From: Phalacrocorax aristotelis
Lineage: Eukaryota > Chordata > Aves > Suliformes > Phalacrocoracidae
Length of the DNA: 64,000 nucleotides
Assembly (NCBI RefSeq): GCF_949628215.1
Contig: NW_027441207.1
Span: 1 to 64,000 of the forward strand
Reading direction: 5' to 3'
A program made the position numbers and the translations under genes. The notes beneath the pieces were generated by a model that was not told the origin of the DNA, searched no databases, and saw only the letters and a program-made list of their open reading frames with translations. Of the stretch, positions 23,629-34,379 are shown in pieces. Every line of letters starts with the position of its first letter. The stretch's first letter is position 1.

Positions 23629-24095
23629 TGCGGCGAGCGAGGAAAGCAAGCAGCCAACTCAACGTGAGTGATAGAGCAAGCTTCAGCTTTATTTTTAAGT
23701 CACAGCGCTTTTATATGCTCTTGTAAACAAGCTTCAACAATTACTTCATACGGATTGCGACACCTCCTTAACGAACAGTCTATTTCTGTACTTCGTGCCT
23801 AAATTCCTTGTTCTTGTTTATTGTTTGCTCTCAAGGCCGAGAGATATCCCTGCCTTTCTTCTTTGCTCTCAAGGGCGAGATATCTCTCGCCTTTCTTCCT
23901 CCTCCTGGTGACTTGCAGATTCTCTGTAATTTCCCATCAGCGGGTCTGATCTCTGTAATTTTCCATCAGCGGGTCTGACACTGGGTCTGTAGTCAAGCTA
24001 ATTCCATCGCGTACCTATAATCCTCCAGCCCGCTTTCTATCTCAAACAACTTATCATGGGACCCACATGTGGATTCAAGCCTATAGTTTCCCACA
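23629..24095 (-). repeat. ERVK-like 5' LTR
   Basis: 467 bp, one base different from the 3' LTR; followed at 24,096-24,101 by the second AAGGAT duplication. Confidence 0.93.
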
Positions 24096-24437
24096 AAGGA
24101 TGTTCCTTGAAAAAGTTGTTGTAATAGAGGCGGAGACATCACAGAAAAAAGTTGCAAAGATGCCATTCTGTATTTCCTCCATATAAAATCTCTCAGAGGA
24201 GGAGGTATAATTGCGTATCGCCTCAACAAAGTGGTATCCAAAGTACAGTAACAGTTTCAGTAAAAACCCCAAATACCAGATAAAGCTGAAAACGAGTGTT
24301 TGTATAACAAATCTCGTAGGCAAAACATTACTAATCACAGCAGAACACAGCAGACTCAACAAACCAACACCAATCTTTAACACCAACTGCAAAAATGACA
24401 ACATGGTGCTGTGACCAGCAGCTGTTATTATCTCCAA
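24096..24437 (-). pseudogene. ERV-L leader ORF, hydrophobic, upstream of gag
   Basis: Minus-strand open frame just after the PBS, with three to four hydrophobic segments (for example LQLVLKIGVGLLSLL, FVIQTLVFSFIWYLGFLLKLLLYF) and then a polar tail. Its frame runs across the provirus insertion point into a stop a few codons later, and is one base out of step with the gag frame that follows. It does not look like a typical matrix domain. It could be a genuine leader protein, an accessory gene, or a fortuitous frame; only one copy is in this window. Confidence 0.4.
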
Positions 24438-24444
24438 CCCTTGA

Positions 24445-24462
24445 GCCCCACGTTGGGTGCCA
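24445..24462 (-). other. ERV-L primer-binding site
   Basis: Minus strand TGGCACCCAACGTGGGGC, eight bases from the LTR end; resembles the tRNA-Lys1,2 PBS with one mismatch. Confidence 0.7.
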
Positions 24463-24470
24463 AAGACGAC

Positions 24471-24951
24471 TGTCGTGGTTTGGCCGGCAGCTCAGCCCCA
24501 CACAGTCGCTCGCTCACTCCCCCACCAGTAGATGGGGAGAGAATCAGAAGGGTAACACTTGTGGGTTGGGATAAGAACAGATTAATAATTAAAATAAAAA
24601 AACAACAACAAAAATGCGATGGAAAGGAAAACAACGAGAGGCGCAAAACACGGGGTGCGTGGATGGAATGAACCACCGAAACAAACTGCACGCAACGCAG
24701 CTGCTCACCGCCCGCCGCCCCGCCGCCAACCCTTCTTGAGCCGCAACTGCCCTCCTTCATATATTGGTCATAGCGTCACATGGTATGGAATGAACATGCC
24801 ATTGGCCGGTCAGGGTCAGCTGCCCTGGCCGTGGGCCCACCCCTCCTAGCCTCCCGCCGATGCGGTAGAGCGCGGGAAGCCAGAAAGGACCCTGACCACC
24901 ACAGGCACTACAATGAAGAGAATTAACCCCTTCTCAGCCAAAACCAGCACA
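24471..24951 (-). repeat. ERV-L 5' LTR (copy 1)
   Basis: TGTCGTGGTTTGGCC...AACCAGCACA on the plus strand. Clearly more diverged from the 11,434 LTR than that LTR is from the 38,888 one, especially in the GC-rich centre. Confidence 0.8.
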
Positions 24952-25144
24952 GTGCACAGTGGCAGAGGAGTGACAAAACATGTTTTCCACTGTCTAACTG
25001 AAAACACCGAAAAGTCCTAGCATTACCCACCAACAACCAAAACATCGGTGTGTTATCAACATGATTTTCATACTAACTCCAAAGCACAGCACTACACCAG
25101 CTACAGTGAAGAAAATTAACTCTATCCCAGCTAAAACCATGACA
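24952..25144 (-). repeat. LTR fragment of a different ERV-L family
   Basis: On the minus strand it begins TGTCATGGTTTTAGCTGGG, the typical start of another common avian ERV-L LTR group, and is cut off after about 190 bases by the copy 1 LTR. Its start coincides with the outer end of the left palindrome arm. Confidence 0.65.
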
Positions 25145-25145
25145 A

Positions 25146-25690
25146 TACCTTTACAACCAGGTTCTCTTCCTGGGTAGCAATATCGTGCCACAATGTGACA
25201 GCCCAGATGAGTTTGCCGCTGCGCTGCCAGTTGTTCTGCTTCCACTGCTGTAACCAGCCCCACTGGGCATTTGCCACCATCCAGGAGTCAGTAGAGAGAT
25301 AGAGCACTGGCCACTTTTCCCGTTCAGCGATGTCTGAGGCCAGCTGGATGGCCTTTACCTCTGCAAAGTGGCTCCATTCACCTTCTCCTTCAGCAGTTTC
25401 TGCGACTTGTCGTGTAGGACTCCATACAGCAGCCTTCCATCTTTGGCGCTTTCCCACAAGGTGACAGGACCCATCAGTGAGCAGGGCGTATTGCTTCTCA
25501 TCTTCTGGCAGTTTGTTATAGGGTGGGGCCTCTTCAGCATGTGGCACCTCCTCCTCTGGTGATAATCCAAAGTCTTTGCCTTCTGGCCAGTCCATGGTCA
25601 AGTCCAAGATTCCTGGGCCACTGGGGTTTCCTATTCAAGCCCGCTGGGTGATCAGTGCAACCCATTTACTCCATGTAGCATCACTTTGTG
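25146..25690 (-). pseudogene. ERV-L RNase H fragment in the left arm
   Basis: Minus-strand frame 25,131-25,607 with TDGSCHLVG, GEWSHFAEVKA and DSWMVANA, ending at GTTGTAAAGGTA where the LTR fragment begins. The 5' edge near 25,688 is fused to kinesin intron sequence. Integrase is missing. Confidence 0.8.
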
Positions 25691-25700
25691 CTAATCCCAC

Positions 25701-26402
25701 CTGGCACTGCTTGTGATTCTCCTGAGTGCGGGTGGCTTTGAAAAGCTCTTGGCTCACAACGGGCACCCAGCCTCTGTTCGCACCATATCCGATCATCGCT
25801 CCTGGGCTCTTCCCTGAGCCCGTCTGACCATACACCAGCAGAGTGGCGTTATAACCTTCCCAGATGCTCTCCAGCACTCCCTGACCATGATCACCAAAGA
25901 CCTCTTTCTAAAAAATGATCAAGCGCCTCCTCTTCATAAGCGAGCAGGCAAATGCACACACAAGCACTGCTCTCTGGCAGGAGAGCCCTCACTAACAGTT
26001 TAAATTAGGAATCAAGACTTGCAAGCACACTTGACAGTAACACTCAGTTCCAGGAGGACAGAAACACAGATAAAATCTAGCCACTGCTTCAGACCAGGAA
26101 AGTGATAAATGCCGGTCTTTTGTGTTACGCTGACATGAATGTTAATAATGGGAGATAAAGGAACTGACTGGCCTCCAGCTGCGTATTAGTGACAGCTGCT
26201 TCCAGTTGGTTCTTTGACTCAAAGCTTACCTGGCCCACGGAACTGCTGGATCCTGCGGAGATGAGCATGCCGTTCTCGTCCTTTAGGAAGCTACTGTGAG
26301 ACCAATAGGCTAGATCAGAAGCAAAGGCTTTCCTGTGCCCTGGATTCCTAGGGTCACACACGCTTGTGCTGTCGGTGTTCACAGAAGTCACACACCTACT
26401 TC
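25701..26402 (-). pseudogene. Kinesin motor exons, KIF28 type (left arm)
   Basis: Two exons, 26,230-26,402 and 25,701-25,907, mirror images of 47,577-48,278. The first carries SRCVTSV and DLAYWSHSSFLKDENGML; the second holds the ATP-binding P-loop GQTGSGKS and IGYGANRG. Splice sites are kept. The combination of a DENG insert, YWSH and IGYGAN resembles KIF28. The rest of the motor, the FHA-type domain and the tail are absent, because the fragment is cut by ERV-L 14 bases past the second donor. Only about one residue differs from the right arm. Confidence 0.65.
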
Positions 26403-27785
26403 CTGCATCCTTCTCTCTCTGTCTATTAACATTACAGCTGTAGTATCAAACTACCAGCAATCAGGCTTTCACTAATAATTCATGGTCTAGTCTGGGTTTA
26501 AACCCAGTTCAAGAGCAAGGCACACCACACCGATGGCTGCTGTGGGATAAGCCTGCTCTTGAGCCACGACGGGTGATGCACAGCCCAGGAGTGGGTGACC
26601 TGAACCAACAGGCACATCAGGAACCGCCACTTGCATTTTTCCCTCTGCCTCACGTATGGGTCACCCACACAGCACAGTGCATTGGAAAACGCTTTTTATT
26701 TGAGGAACAGCTGTAATTCAAAAGGACTCGCAGAACATTTCTCTCCAAGCATCCAAAGGCACTCATTATCTTGACTGCTTTGGTGAAAACAGCATTCCTG
26801 CGATAGAAACCTGCAAGTTTTGCACAGAAGACAAAAGTACCAACAACATAAGAAACAAATGCAATCTTACTACGAGAAATTCTATTATTTCATAGTATTT
26901 TCTGATTGGCCTAGACTAAGAGGTTACAAGCATTGCCTAACAACTCACAAGAGACTATGGGTTGGCTTCTGCCTGGAGCTTCTTTCTTCCCCACCAGAAA
27001 CTAGTTATGGTTGTTTACATGGGAAGGGATGAAATTGCAGCAAATAAATGGATTGCGCTGACGACCCTGAGAGTAATCTTCCATGAGAAGGGGTTCTGAT
27101 GGGGGATTAAACTACTTAGTTATCAGCAGCCTTATTTGCACGCTAGGCATGTCCTTGTAATACGATCTGCCCAAGGTCTTGGTCTTTTCTCATGACAAAA
27201 GGACAGCAGAGAAGGACAGTAACTGACCTTCATTGCCCTCAAGTCCAAATATACCAGAATTGAGGTTGATTTGGCCCTACCACCTGTAGGAAACTCATCT
27301 GACAGCTACTGGCCTCTTTCCTGCTCTTTATCGTTCTGCCTATTTTTAAGAAAAAGAGGCAGAAAGATGTCAGCAAGTGGGAAAAGATCACTATTTGATC
27401 ACACAATCAAGTCTAGCAAGATGTGTACACCAATAGCTTGATACTAATCATTGTTTTAGTTTCAGCTCTCTTAAATTCTATAAACACATTTACCGTAATA
27501 TAAATATATGTATTTTGCATAACAAACATTATCATAACAGATAAAAACTCCCTCTCAACTGGGTTTCTGCTCATTCCCTACCCATAACTCTCTAATTTTG
27601 GCCAATACACGACTGCTGAAAGGTGCCCTTAGATGCACATTTCCTGTATTAGCTTGTTTTGTTACTGTCGAGAATGGCTTTGGTCTTGCAGCTGTAAAGC
27701 ACGAGGGAAAAGCGATCAGCCTTGTGTAATGAAAGCAATGGTTAGTTGTGCATTATATTCCCCTCCTAAAAATTAACTTCTCTTG
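26403..27785. other. Arm sequence without recognised genes (left)
   Basis: Intron-like or intergenic DNA between the kinesin and AHCTF1 pieces; long blocks are almost identical to 46,200-47,576. A 14-base difference near 27,340 (GCTTTGTTTCTGCC present on the right only) is one of few indels. Open frames here (such as 26,820-27,032) look fortuitous. Confidence 0.6.
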
Positions 27786-28197
27786 TGACTGATTGTAAAA
27801 TGTGTTCATCTGATTCGTGTCAATATGGAACTGTTTGTGCTTGTGTAACCGAGGGCCGTTCAATTGACTTGCTAACTGTCTTAATGATTGGAATGTTGAT
27901 TGGCGATTTGTTGCTAACAGTGGAAGCATCCTGATACAAAGGCAAGCGTGGCTAATTTAACTACGGCTGACTAACGGCAAGTGGAATGCTTATCACTGAC
28001 CAATGAGTGTAAACTTAGGCGTGTTTTTTACTAATTGTTATTAATTAAGTAACTGAATATAAACCCTGTAGTATTGTATGACGGTATGCACGTTAGGTGG
28101 AAGGATCCCCCGTGCATCCAGCGCTGCTTGCTTGTCTCTATTTAATAAATTGTAAACTTTAATTGAAATTCCGTTTAAGGCTAAATTAATTATAACA
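27786..28197 (+). mobile_element. Solo LTR inserted in an AHCTF1 exon (left arm only)
   Basis: About 412 bp starting TGACTGATTG and ending TATAACA, with a TATA box (GAATATAAACC, about 28,055) and AATAAA (28,144-28,149) in the right order for the plus strand. Absent from the matching place in the right arm (near 46,180). No clean target duplication is visible; a few bases (GTC) also seem lost. Family not recognised; possibly a gamma-like ERV. Confidence 0.65.
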
Positions 28198-31100
28198 CGG
28201 ATGAAGGCAGATGGTAAGGCTTGGCTCTCCCTGCAGCCAGCTGCCTCTGACCTCTAGGAAGGGTCTTGCCATGTTGGCCTGATAGAGAATTTCTGGCAAC
28301 TGCTCTCTGTCTCCAGCGAGGATCACAATCGTTCTGATGAATGAAAAGCGTAAAGCAAGAAGTTAACTAATTTCAAGAAGTTCATTGCACGGAACTCTTG
28401 GTGCTATTTCAAGTTAGTGAATACATTTCCTCTACAGGTGCAGTAAAATACACCCACTGCACAGAACAGCAGTAAGTTCTGCCCATCAGTACACACCAGC
28501 TTCACCCAGAATTTTTAGCCAAGTGGATTGAAGACTAGAATAATAACAGAACCTACAACTTTGAGCTAAAACCATGCCGACACTCTGCAGAACCTGATTC
28601 TGACACGCTTGTCAGCACCCACAAGTTTCACATGGCTGACAAAATAGCACCCTTTCCCTTGTTTTTCCTGAAATGCCACTGCCCCAGGTGACTGAATCTC
28701 CAGGGCAACGGCGGGTTACGTTGGACAAAAGGAAGTGAGGATTAAAATGAGGAAGAGAAAGCTACCTACACACCCCTTCCCCCTGGATGAAAGCTTTCAA
28801 ATGCAGGCCCTAACCTTCCAAAACCACCTGGGTAAGTTTGCTTCCCTGGGAAAACTATGGTTCCGGAAAACAGCACATGGATCACAAAACCACAACAGAA
28901 GTTCCCATAACACAAAATTTGACCTGCCTATTTTGAGGTACAGAAGTTAGGTAAGAATTTTGGTCCTAAAAGTGGTAAAATGAAAGCTGTGGAATTGCAG
29001 ACCTCACGCTATAACTTGAGGAAATAATAAAAAGAACAACCCATGATGCAAATTTTGCCTGTGGGTTGGCACCCAGAGTTGCGTGCAAGATACCAGAGGT
29101 GACATACAACACACTCTTCATTCCACAGTGACCCAAACAACTTCCAGTAATCCGAACCCTACATAATGTATGTCTGTGGATAACTGAATGGTAAGAGTGG
29201 CTGACAGGAAAGATACTTATTTCATCCTCAGACACAAACAAACTGTTTGAAGTGGAGTCAACAACAGCCTGGAACACGGAATTTCCAACTGCACGGGGTA
29301 GCTTTGGAGTAGTGACACATTTTGTTCAACTTTTAGGTTCAGCTATAATGTAAGGTGCAGAGGCTTATTGCAAGTATTTCAAAGAAGGGTGTGATAAAGA
29401 AAGCAGGATTCTTACTGAGTGCTGTTAAACTGGTTAGTAACCCCTGAGAGAAACTGGCTCACTTGGCAGGACTTTTACGCTTACCATGAGATGAACGTTC
29501 ATCGCCTGGTTCAGCCGTAGTGCTGCCATACAGTTGGCACACTGCAGATGCTGGACTAAAATAATTTCATGAGTCCGTAAAAATTTCTCCAAACACTTCT
29601 ACGAGAAATAACACATTTTAAAACATATATGATGATCCTGCCTCTTCTCTTGGCAAAGAAGGGATTCAGATTTTTTTCTTGCCCACACTTACTTGTTCGG
29701 CAACTGTGAAAGGCAGCTTCAGGAAGTCTTCCACTAGCCCCATCTCCCGACAGATGTCATACATGTATTTTAATAGCTCTTTCACCTTTAACTTAGTGGT
29801 GTTTTCCTGCCGCAGACCTCAAGCCTCCGCCATGCACCTGTAGTTAATTTTTTGAGATGTAAAGGCGTATTAATAGTATAACTAAAAAGATGCCCCACAA
29901 ATGTTGTATTCAAAGTTTAAAGGAAATTTAGGGGATTGTGATTTCTAGTGTTTGTTCTCCACCTTTCACAGGATTTCAATGCCAAAATGGTGGCATAGAT
30001 TTCTTTACCTATTGGACAACAGCACAGTGAGGAAAAGCTGCACTTTGCTACAGCTTGAGAATGATAGCTTCATAACCTGTATGTATCTGAGGGCTTGCCC
30101 ATGCACTCTTTGGCACATGAGGGACTGAAGGATTCTCACGTCTTGCCACGACACAGGTTTGATTGCAGCTGGTTCAACGAGCAGGGCCAGGGAATTCTGC
30201 AGAAGGTAGAGATCAGGTTTATTAAAATATATAGACACACAGACACAAAACAAAACTATTCAAAAGTGTCTTCAGTAAGGGTGAATGTCTGTTGAATAAA
30301 CTTAGATGATGACTAATGAAGGACTTGACACAGGACAGGTATATATAAATTCTGCAGTATCTGCAGAAAAAAAAAATTCAGTGAGCCGTACAGAACAAAG
30401 GGAGTCTTTTGAAAGGAGTGATTCTCACTTTTCTAGGATCACCAAATCTCCATATGCAAACATCACCTTTAATAAATACAAGTTATTCTCCCAGTCAAAC
30501 AGGTTATATTATCATTGTGACAGGCAACAAACAACCTTTAGCATCAGAAGGAACATGAATTAGATTGAAAAGTCACTTTTGCAGTCTTCTGTCTCAAATC
30601 TTGCTGCCAGGATGGTAGTTTAATATTTAAAGTACCCAAACCACTGCTTTTGAGAAAGTGCTCGACTGCTCTGCTGAGAACAACCTGAACAGATGGCTTT
30701 GGCAAGTCACACGTCAAGCATTAACGTTGACTTCTTCATTGTCTTAATCCATTTCCTGTCAACGTAATTAAAACAAAATTGCAGATCATCACGTATTGCT
30801 GAAGATGCTGCTGAAGCAGTATTACAAAAAAAGCTTCCAATGTTTTATCACCTATTAGCTACGCACCAATTTTTTGAAGTCATTTTATAGATCATAGTGT
30901 TATACTGCAATGTATGCCTAACTAAATTGGAACATATGTACTTCATAGTCCTTGTGGTCTAGAAGCCAAAACCCTTGAATAAACTTAACAAGACTCCAAG
31001 GGATGGCAAAGGCAGCTGCGAAGGAGTCGACTGAAGTTTCTGTTTTATTTGGAAAGGAATGCATGATGTCTAGAAGCAAGTAAATTGTCTGATATCAAGT

Positions 31101-32608
31101 ATCTAATTAAGGCTAATAAATTTGCAAGACAAACAATTTATCACATGAAATAATATTATTACTATTATTAATATAATATTAACAAATAATAAAGTGAAAT
31201 AAGAATATAATAGTGGTAGGACGCGGAAAATACCCGTGTATTAGTCTTGCCATTTTATGCTGTTGCGACCTGAAGATAGTCAGGTCCTAACAACAAAATT
31301 GCATTCTGAGTAAATAACCAGAAAGACAGACTCTCTGATTTCTCTAAGGCATTCAGAAAGGTTGCCTTTCGATATTTAAACAGTTCCATTGGAAACTCAG
31401 GCTCCCTCTCTAGTCACTGGAGCCACCAGCTGGACATCCAAAACACGTGAATGGCCAATGCTTGATTATTAAAGCAAACAAATTCTACAGTTGGTTTTTC
31501 CTCTCCTTTCCAGTGAATACAAAACAATTGAAATTAGGGCATCCTTCCAACACAGCTTAGCTCTGAATGATTAAAACTGGATTTAAACCAGTATGTGGAT
31601 CACTCATCGGCAGTGTCACTTTCTCTTTCTGACAGCTGTTTTGGGGGGTGTATTCTCATCAGAGAGCTCTGGGGTGCAACAGCTTTTAAAGCCCTTGCTC
31701 TCTAGGCTCCCCTCTCGGGTCAGGCAACAAACAACCAAAGCACCACAGGGTATTTTGGCAGCTTAAAAACTAAGTTTCTGCCCAATGACTTTTCTCTCTG
31801 TTTATTATTCTGTGTGCCTGCACTTGTAACAGCACAAAAGCAAGCCCTGTTAGCTGTGCTGGAAAATGGATGATTTCAGCAAAATCGGGTCCTGGTAAAC
31901 CGCTGTCAGAAATCCTTTTGCTCTGAAGCAGCACATTTTAGAGCATCACTCTAGGAAGCAGCTGTTTGCTACAGGTCTGGGTGCTTCAAAAATGAAAAAC
32001 AGTTTACATTTTGAGAAAATCTAAGGGAGCTTTCTACCTTTAACATTGCTTAGTAAACCTGTTTTCTCATATCAGAAAAGACTTTGCAACAAAACATTTT
32101 AAAAAATCCTTTAAAATCTACAGTACAAAGAAATAAAACAATGTTTCTGTCTATGACTTAATTCTTAACTAAATGTGTTCACCTGCAGTGCGTTTGCAGC
32201 ATCAATTAGAAAATGTATCGAATATGTAGGTGACAAACATTTCAGAACACTGATGTGCGTATACTGGAGGTGTAACAGAAATAACTCCAAGGGATACAAT
32301 TGCATGTTTGTAGATTTCTTCAACGCCTTCTAGCAAATAGAGCTCCAGCAGTGCCTGAAATGAAAAGGGAAAAGGTTTTTAAAACCTCCTCTCTTTGAGA
32401 AATCATTGGCTTTGGGGGAGGGCTGGGCTGGGGCTGGGGTTTGTGGTGGTGGTGGTTGTTTTCAGGGAACACAACACTCACCCATAAACTAGGAGGTGGG
32501 TATTTCCCAGTTCCTCCTCCTTCCTCTCTTCGCCATATCTCCTCAACTTGGTCTCCCAACTGGGAAACCATCCCATCGACCATCAGGCAGTCAGAATCCC
32601 ATTTGCCT
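28198..32608 (-). pseudogene. AHCTF1 (ELYS) fragment, left arm and spacer
   Basis: ELYS is a chromatin-binding nucleoporin that seeds nuclear pore assembly. Exons seen on the minus strand: 32,482-32,608 ([25 protein letters not shown]), about 32,298-32,354 ([13 protein letters not shown]), 30,009-30,196 ([19 protein letters not shown]), 29,693-29,837, 29,485-29,598, and 28,198-28,333. The 29,693-29,837 exon has an in-frame TGA near its start. The 28,198 exon is cut by a solo LTR and its donor GT reads TT. Exons order and phases match one gene, but the N-terminal beta-propeller and the long AT-hook tail are missing. The exons at 32.3-32.6 kb lie outside the inverted repeat. Confidence 0.75.
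30197..32297. other. Intronic DNA of the AHCTF1 fragment
   Basis: AT-rich, no recognised repeat apart from the arm boundary at 30,770. The intervening ELYS exons expected between 32,298 and 30,196 were not found with confidence; a short splice-like segment near 32,170-32,240 (minus strand, with GCACTGCAG before GTGAAC) is a candidate. Confidence 0.4.
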
Positions 32609-33729
32609 CTGGAACAAAACGTAGCAAGGATTTGACAGAGGAAAACACTAATTCCACCCTCTCGGTGTCACAGATTTCCTCCAGCCAAAACAAAATGAAA
32701 CAAACCAAAACAAAACAAAGCGCTCACAAGTCCAAGAAAGTAACAAACATACAAAGGCATTATCATTACTTGAAGTGGACTGGAAAGAAATTTCTGAGTC
32801 AGATGAAAGGTGTTCATTAGATCATTATGAATTATTAAAGGAGTTCTTGTGCTTGGCAGTTGCCAGAGGTAATTTTTGCATGTTTTAAGAGACCAGCCTA
32901 CAGCAAGAACTTGACTGCCTAAAACAGATGTTTTTGTACCTGCTATTACAAATATTATTACCCTTTGTATTAATTACCTGATTTAGCAAGTTTTGGGTGT
33001 GGGAATGGCAGTTACAGTTCAACGCTGAAAAAAAACCCGTTTGTGATTTTTTTCATTTGTTTGGCTTCTCTGTGAAGTGTCTTCTTTCCTACTTCTCAGG
33101 CATTAAGCAAAACGCCTGGGAAGCGAGGAACATTACGTACACAGGAGTGTCACATTGGCTATTATTCTTAATATCGTAATATTCTTCTGGGTATTGAATC
33201 ATTTTGATGTGCAGGAATTTGCATGCATAACTCCTTACAAATGATGTTGAGAATATACCCCTAAATTTTAGTGACAGATGGATGGCTCAGATTGATCCAA
33301 TTTGGATGATGATGATGTGCTAATTTGAATAAAATGCCAGGTTTGCTTCATGCATGATGCAGGAAGGGTATGTTATATTTGTTGCTACAGAGGAAATAGT
33401 CACATGGATGGTATCTCAAATACATTTCTTATACAAGAGTATGCTTTGTGAGGTGAAAATCTGCAGGAATGACAACATGTTGGTATGTAAGAGTTGTGTT
33501 AATAACCCGTTCACAGTCCTTATGTGTATTTGGATGGGTAAACCCTTTGCCTCAGTTTCTTTATTTGCAAAAAATATATCTAATTATTCAGCTAGACTTA
33601 ATAACAGACTGCAAATGCAAACCAATGTTAAACACCTTGCAATTAAACAAAATGCAGCCTATGGGGTTTTGAATCTGATAAAATGGATAAATCATGTCAT
33701 CCAAAGTTTAGTATATTTCTAGCTGAATT
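32609..33729. other. Unassigned AT-rich stretch
   Basis: Upstream side of the AHCTF1 fragment. No exon, repeat or RNA gene is recognised; the open frame at 33,354-33,722 has no features of a real protein. Confidence 0.4.
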
Positions 33730-34060
33730 TATTTAATTTCTGGATGGATTTTTGGAGCTTCGTGTAACTAGGGAAGCGCACCACTGGCATGAAGATTTAT
33801 TGAATCGCTTAACTCTTAAATGTCTGGCAGTGTAGTAAAGTCCACAGAAGGGAAAGAAGCGTAGCCAGCCCGTAGGGAGGAGCTGAGGTGCCCATCCGGC
33901 GCGTGGGAGACCTGTGCGCTGTGACTTTTGCCGTTCCCCTGAGTCCCCGACAAGCACCCTGCCCACGCCCCACTGATACCCTTGGAGCTCTCCTACGTCC
34001 CAGGTTAACCCCAGTCTCCCAGGTGTCACGTGGCTGTCTCAACCACCACTCCATTTTATT
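33730..34060 (-). repeat. Possible LTR or 3' end with poly(A) signal
   Basis: On the minus strand a GC-rich stretch leads to AATAAA (33,796-33,801) shortly followed by a short tail, as in an LTR R region. No TATA box or paired end can be fixed. It may be a solo LTR remnant or the 3' end of a small gene. Confidence 0.3.
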
Positions 34061-34379
34061 TTGTTCTAAGGAGAGAAAAGCAAAATCTCTACTCTCTGCA
34101 CAAGTGGGGAAGGTGCTGCAGGTCCGTACAGAAAATTTGTCATAATGCTCCGATTCCTTGGACAGGATTAGAGCTGACTCCTTTTGTCATTCATAATCCA
34201 TGGAAGGACATCAAACCCGGACCCACAATCCATATTAAATAACGTACCAATTAGCAACACGATTTACCACAGTGGGACGTAAATGTATGATCCCACTTCG
34301 ATTTTTGTATCAAAGGACGGCATGGTGGGTTGATCTCTCTGGTGGGGCTTATCCGTTAGTTCCAGCTGGGCAGCGCTGA

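Larger units (their letters stand above)
16393..24095 (-). mobile_element. ERVK-like provirus, full length, 7.7 kb
   Basis: LTR-gag-pro(dUTPase-protease)-pol-env-LTR on the minus strand, flanked by AAGGAT. The PBS is at 23,609-23,626 and the polypurine tract at 16,860-16,878. The LTRs (467 bp each) differ at a single base by my reading, so the insertion is recent. Gag is open; pro carries a frameshift, pol three stops and env one. The dUTPase-protease arrangement is betaretrovirus-like, while Env has a CX6CC motif of the gamma/alpha type. It lies in the gag of an older ERV-L. Confidence 0.93.
11434..24951 (-). mobile_element. ERV-L provirus, copy 1, nested and internally deleted
   Basis: Read on the minus strand: 5' LTR (24,471-24,951), PBS, leader ORF, gag, protease start, RT end, RNase H, integrase, polypurine tract, 3' LTR (11,434-11,928). 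It is interrupted by an ERVK-like provirus (16,393-24,095) and a solo LTR (13,831-14,293). Compared with the copy at 38,888-43,287 it lacks about 1.1 kb, from late protease through most of RT, joined near 14,653. No env is present, as usual for ERV-L. The two LTRs differ clearly from each other and no target duplication flanks the whole, so the ends may derive from two elements joined by recombination. Confidence 0.8.
25146..30770. repeat. Left arm of a large inverted repeat
   Basis: Inverted partner of 43,303-48,833. Matching positions sum to 73,979 in the outer part and 74,516 further in. The difference is explained by a solo LTR (27,786-28,197) and about 130 bases near 28,363-28,516 that the right arm lacks. 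Inside 30,200 the sum falls to about 74,074 because of the CR1 in the right arm. It contains ERV-L RNase H, two kinesin exons and four AHCTF1 exons. Confidence 0.93.

Noticed and set aside
26820..27032. A 70-codon Lys/Tyr-rich frame present in both arms (also 46,947-47,159)
   Set aside because: No conserved motif, no splice context; inherited with the arm duplication.
28966..29277. A 103-codon frame identical in both arms (also 45,239-45,550)
   Set aside because: It lies in an AHCTF1 intron, antisense or sense in respect of the same frame, with no domain or codon features; identity reflects high arm similarity.
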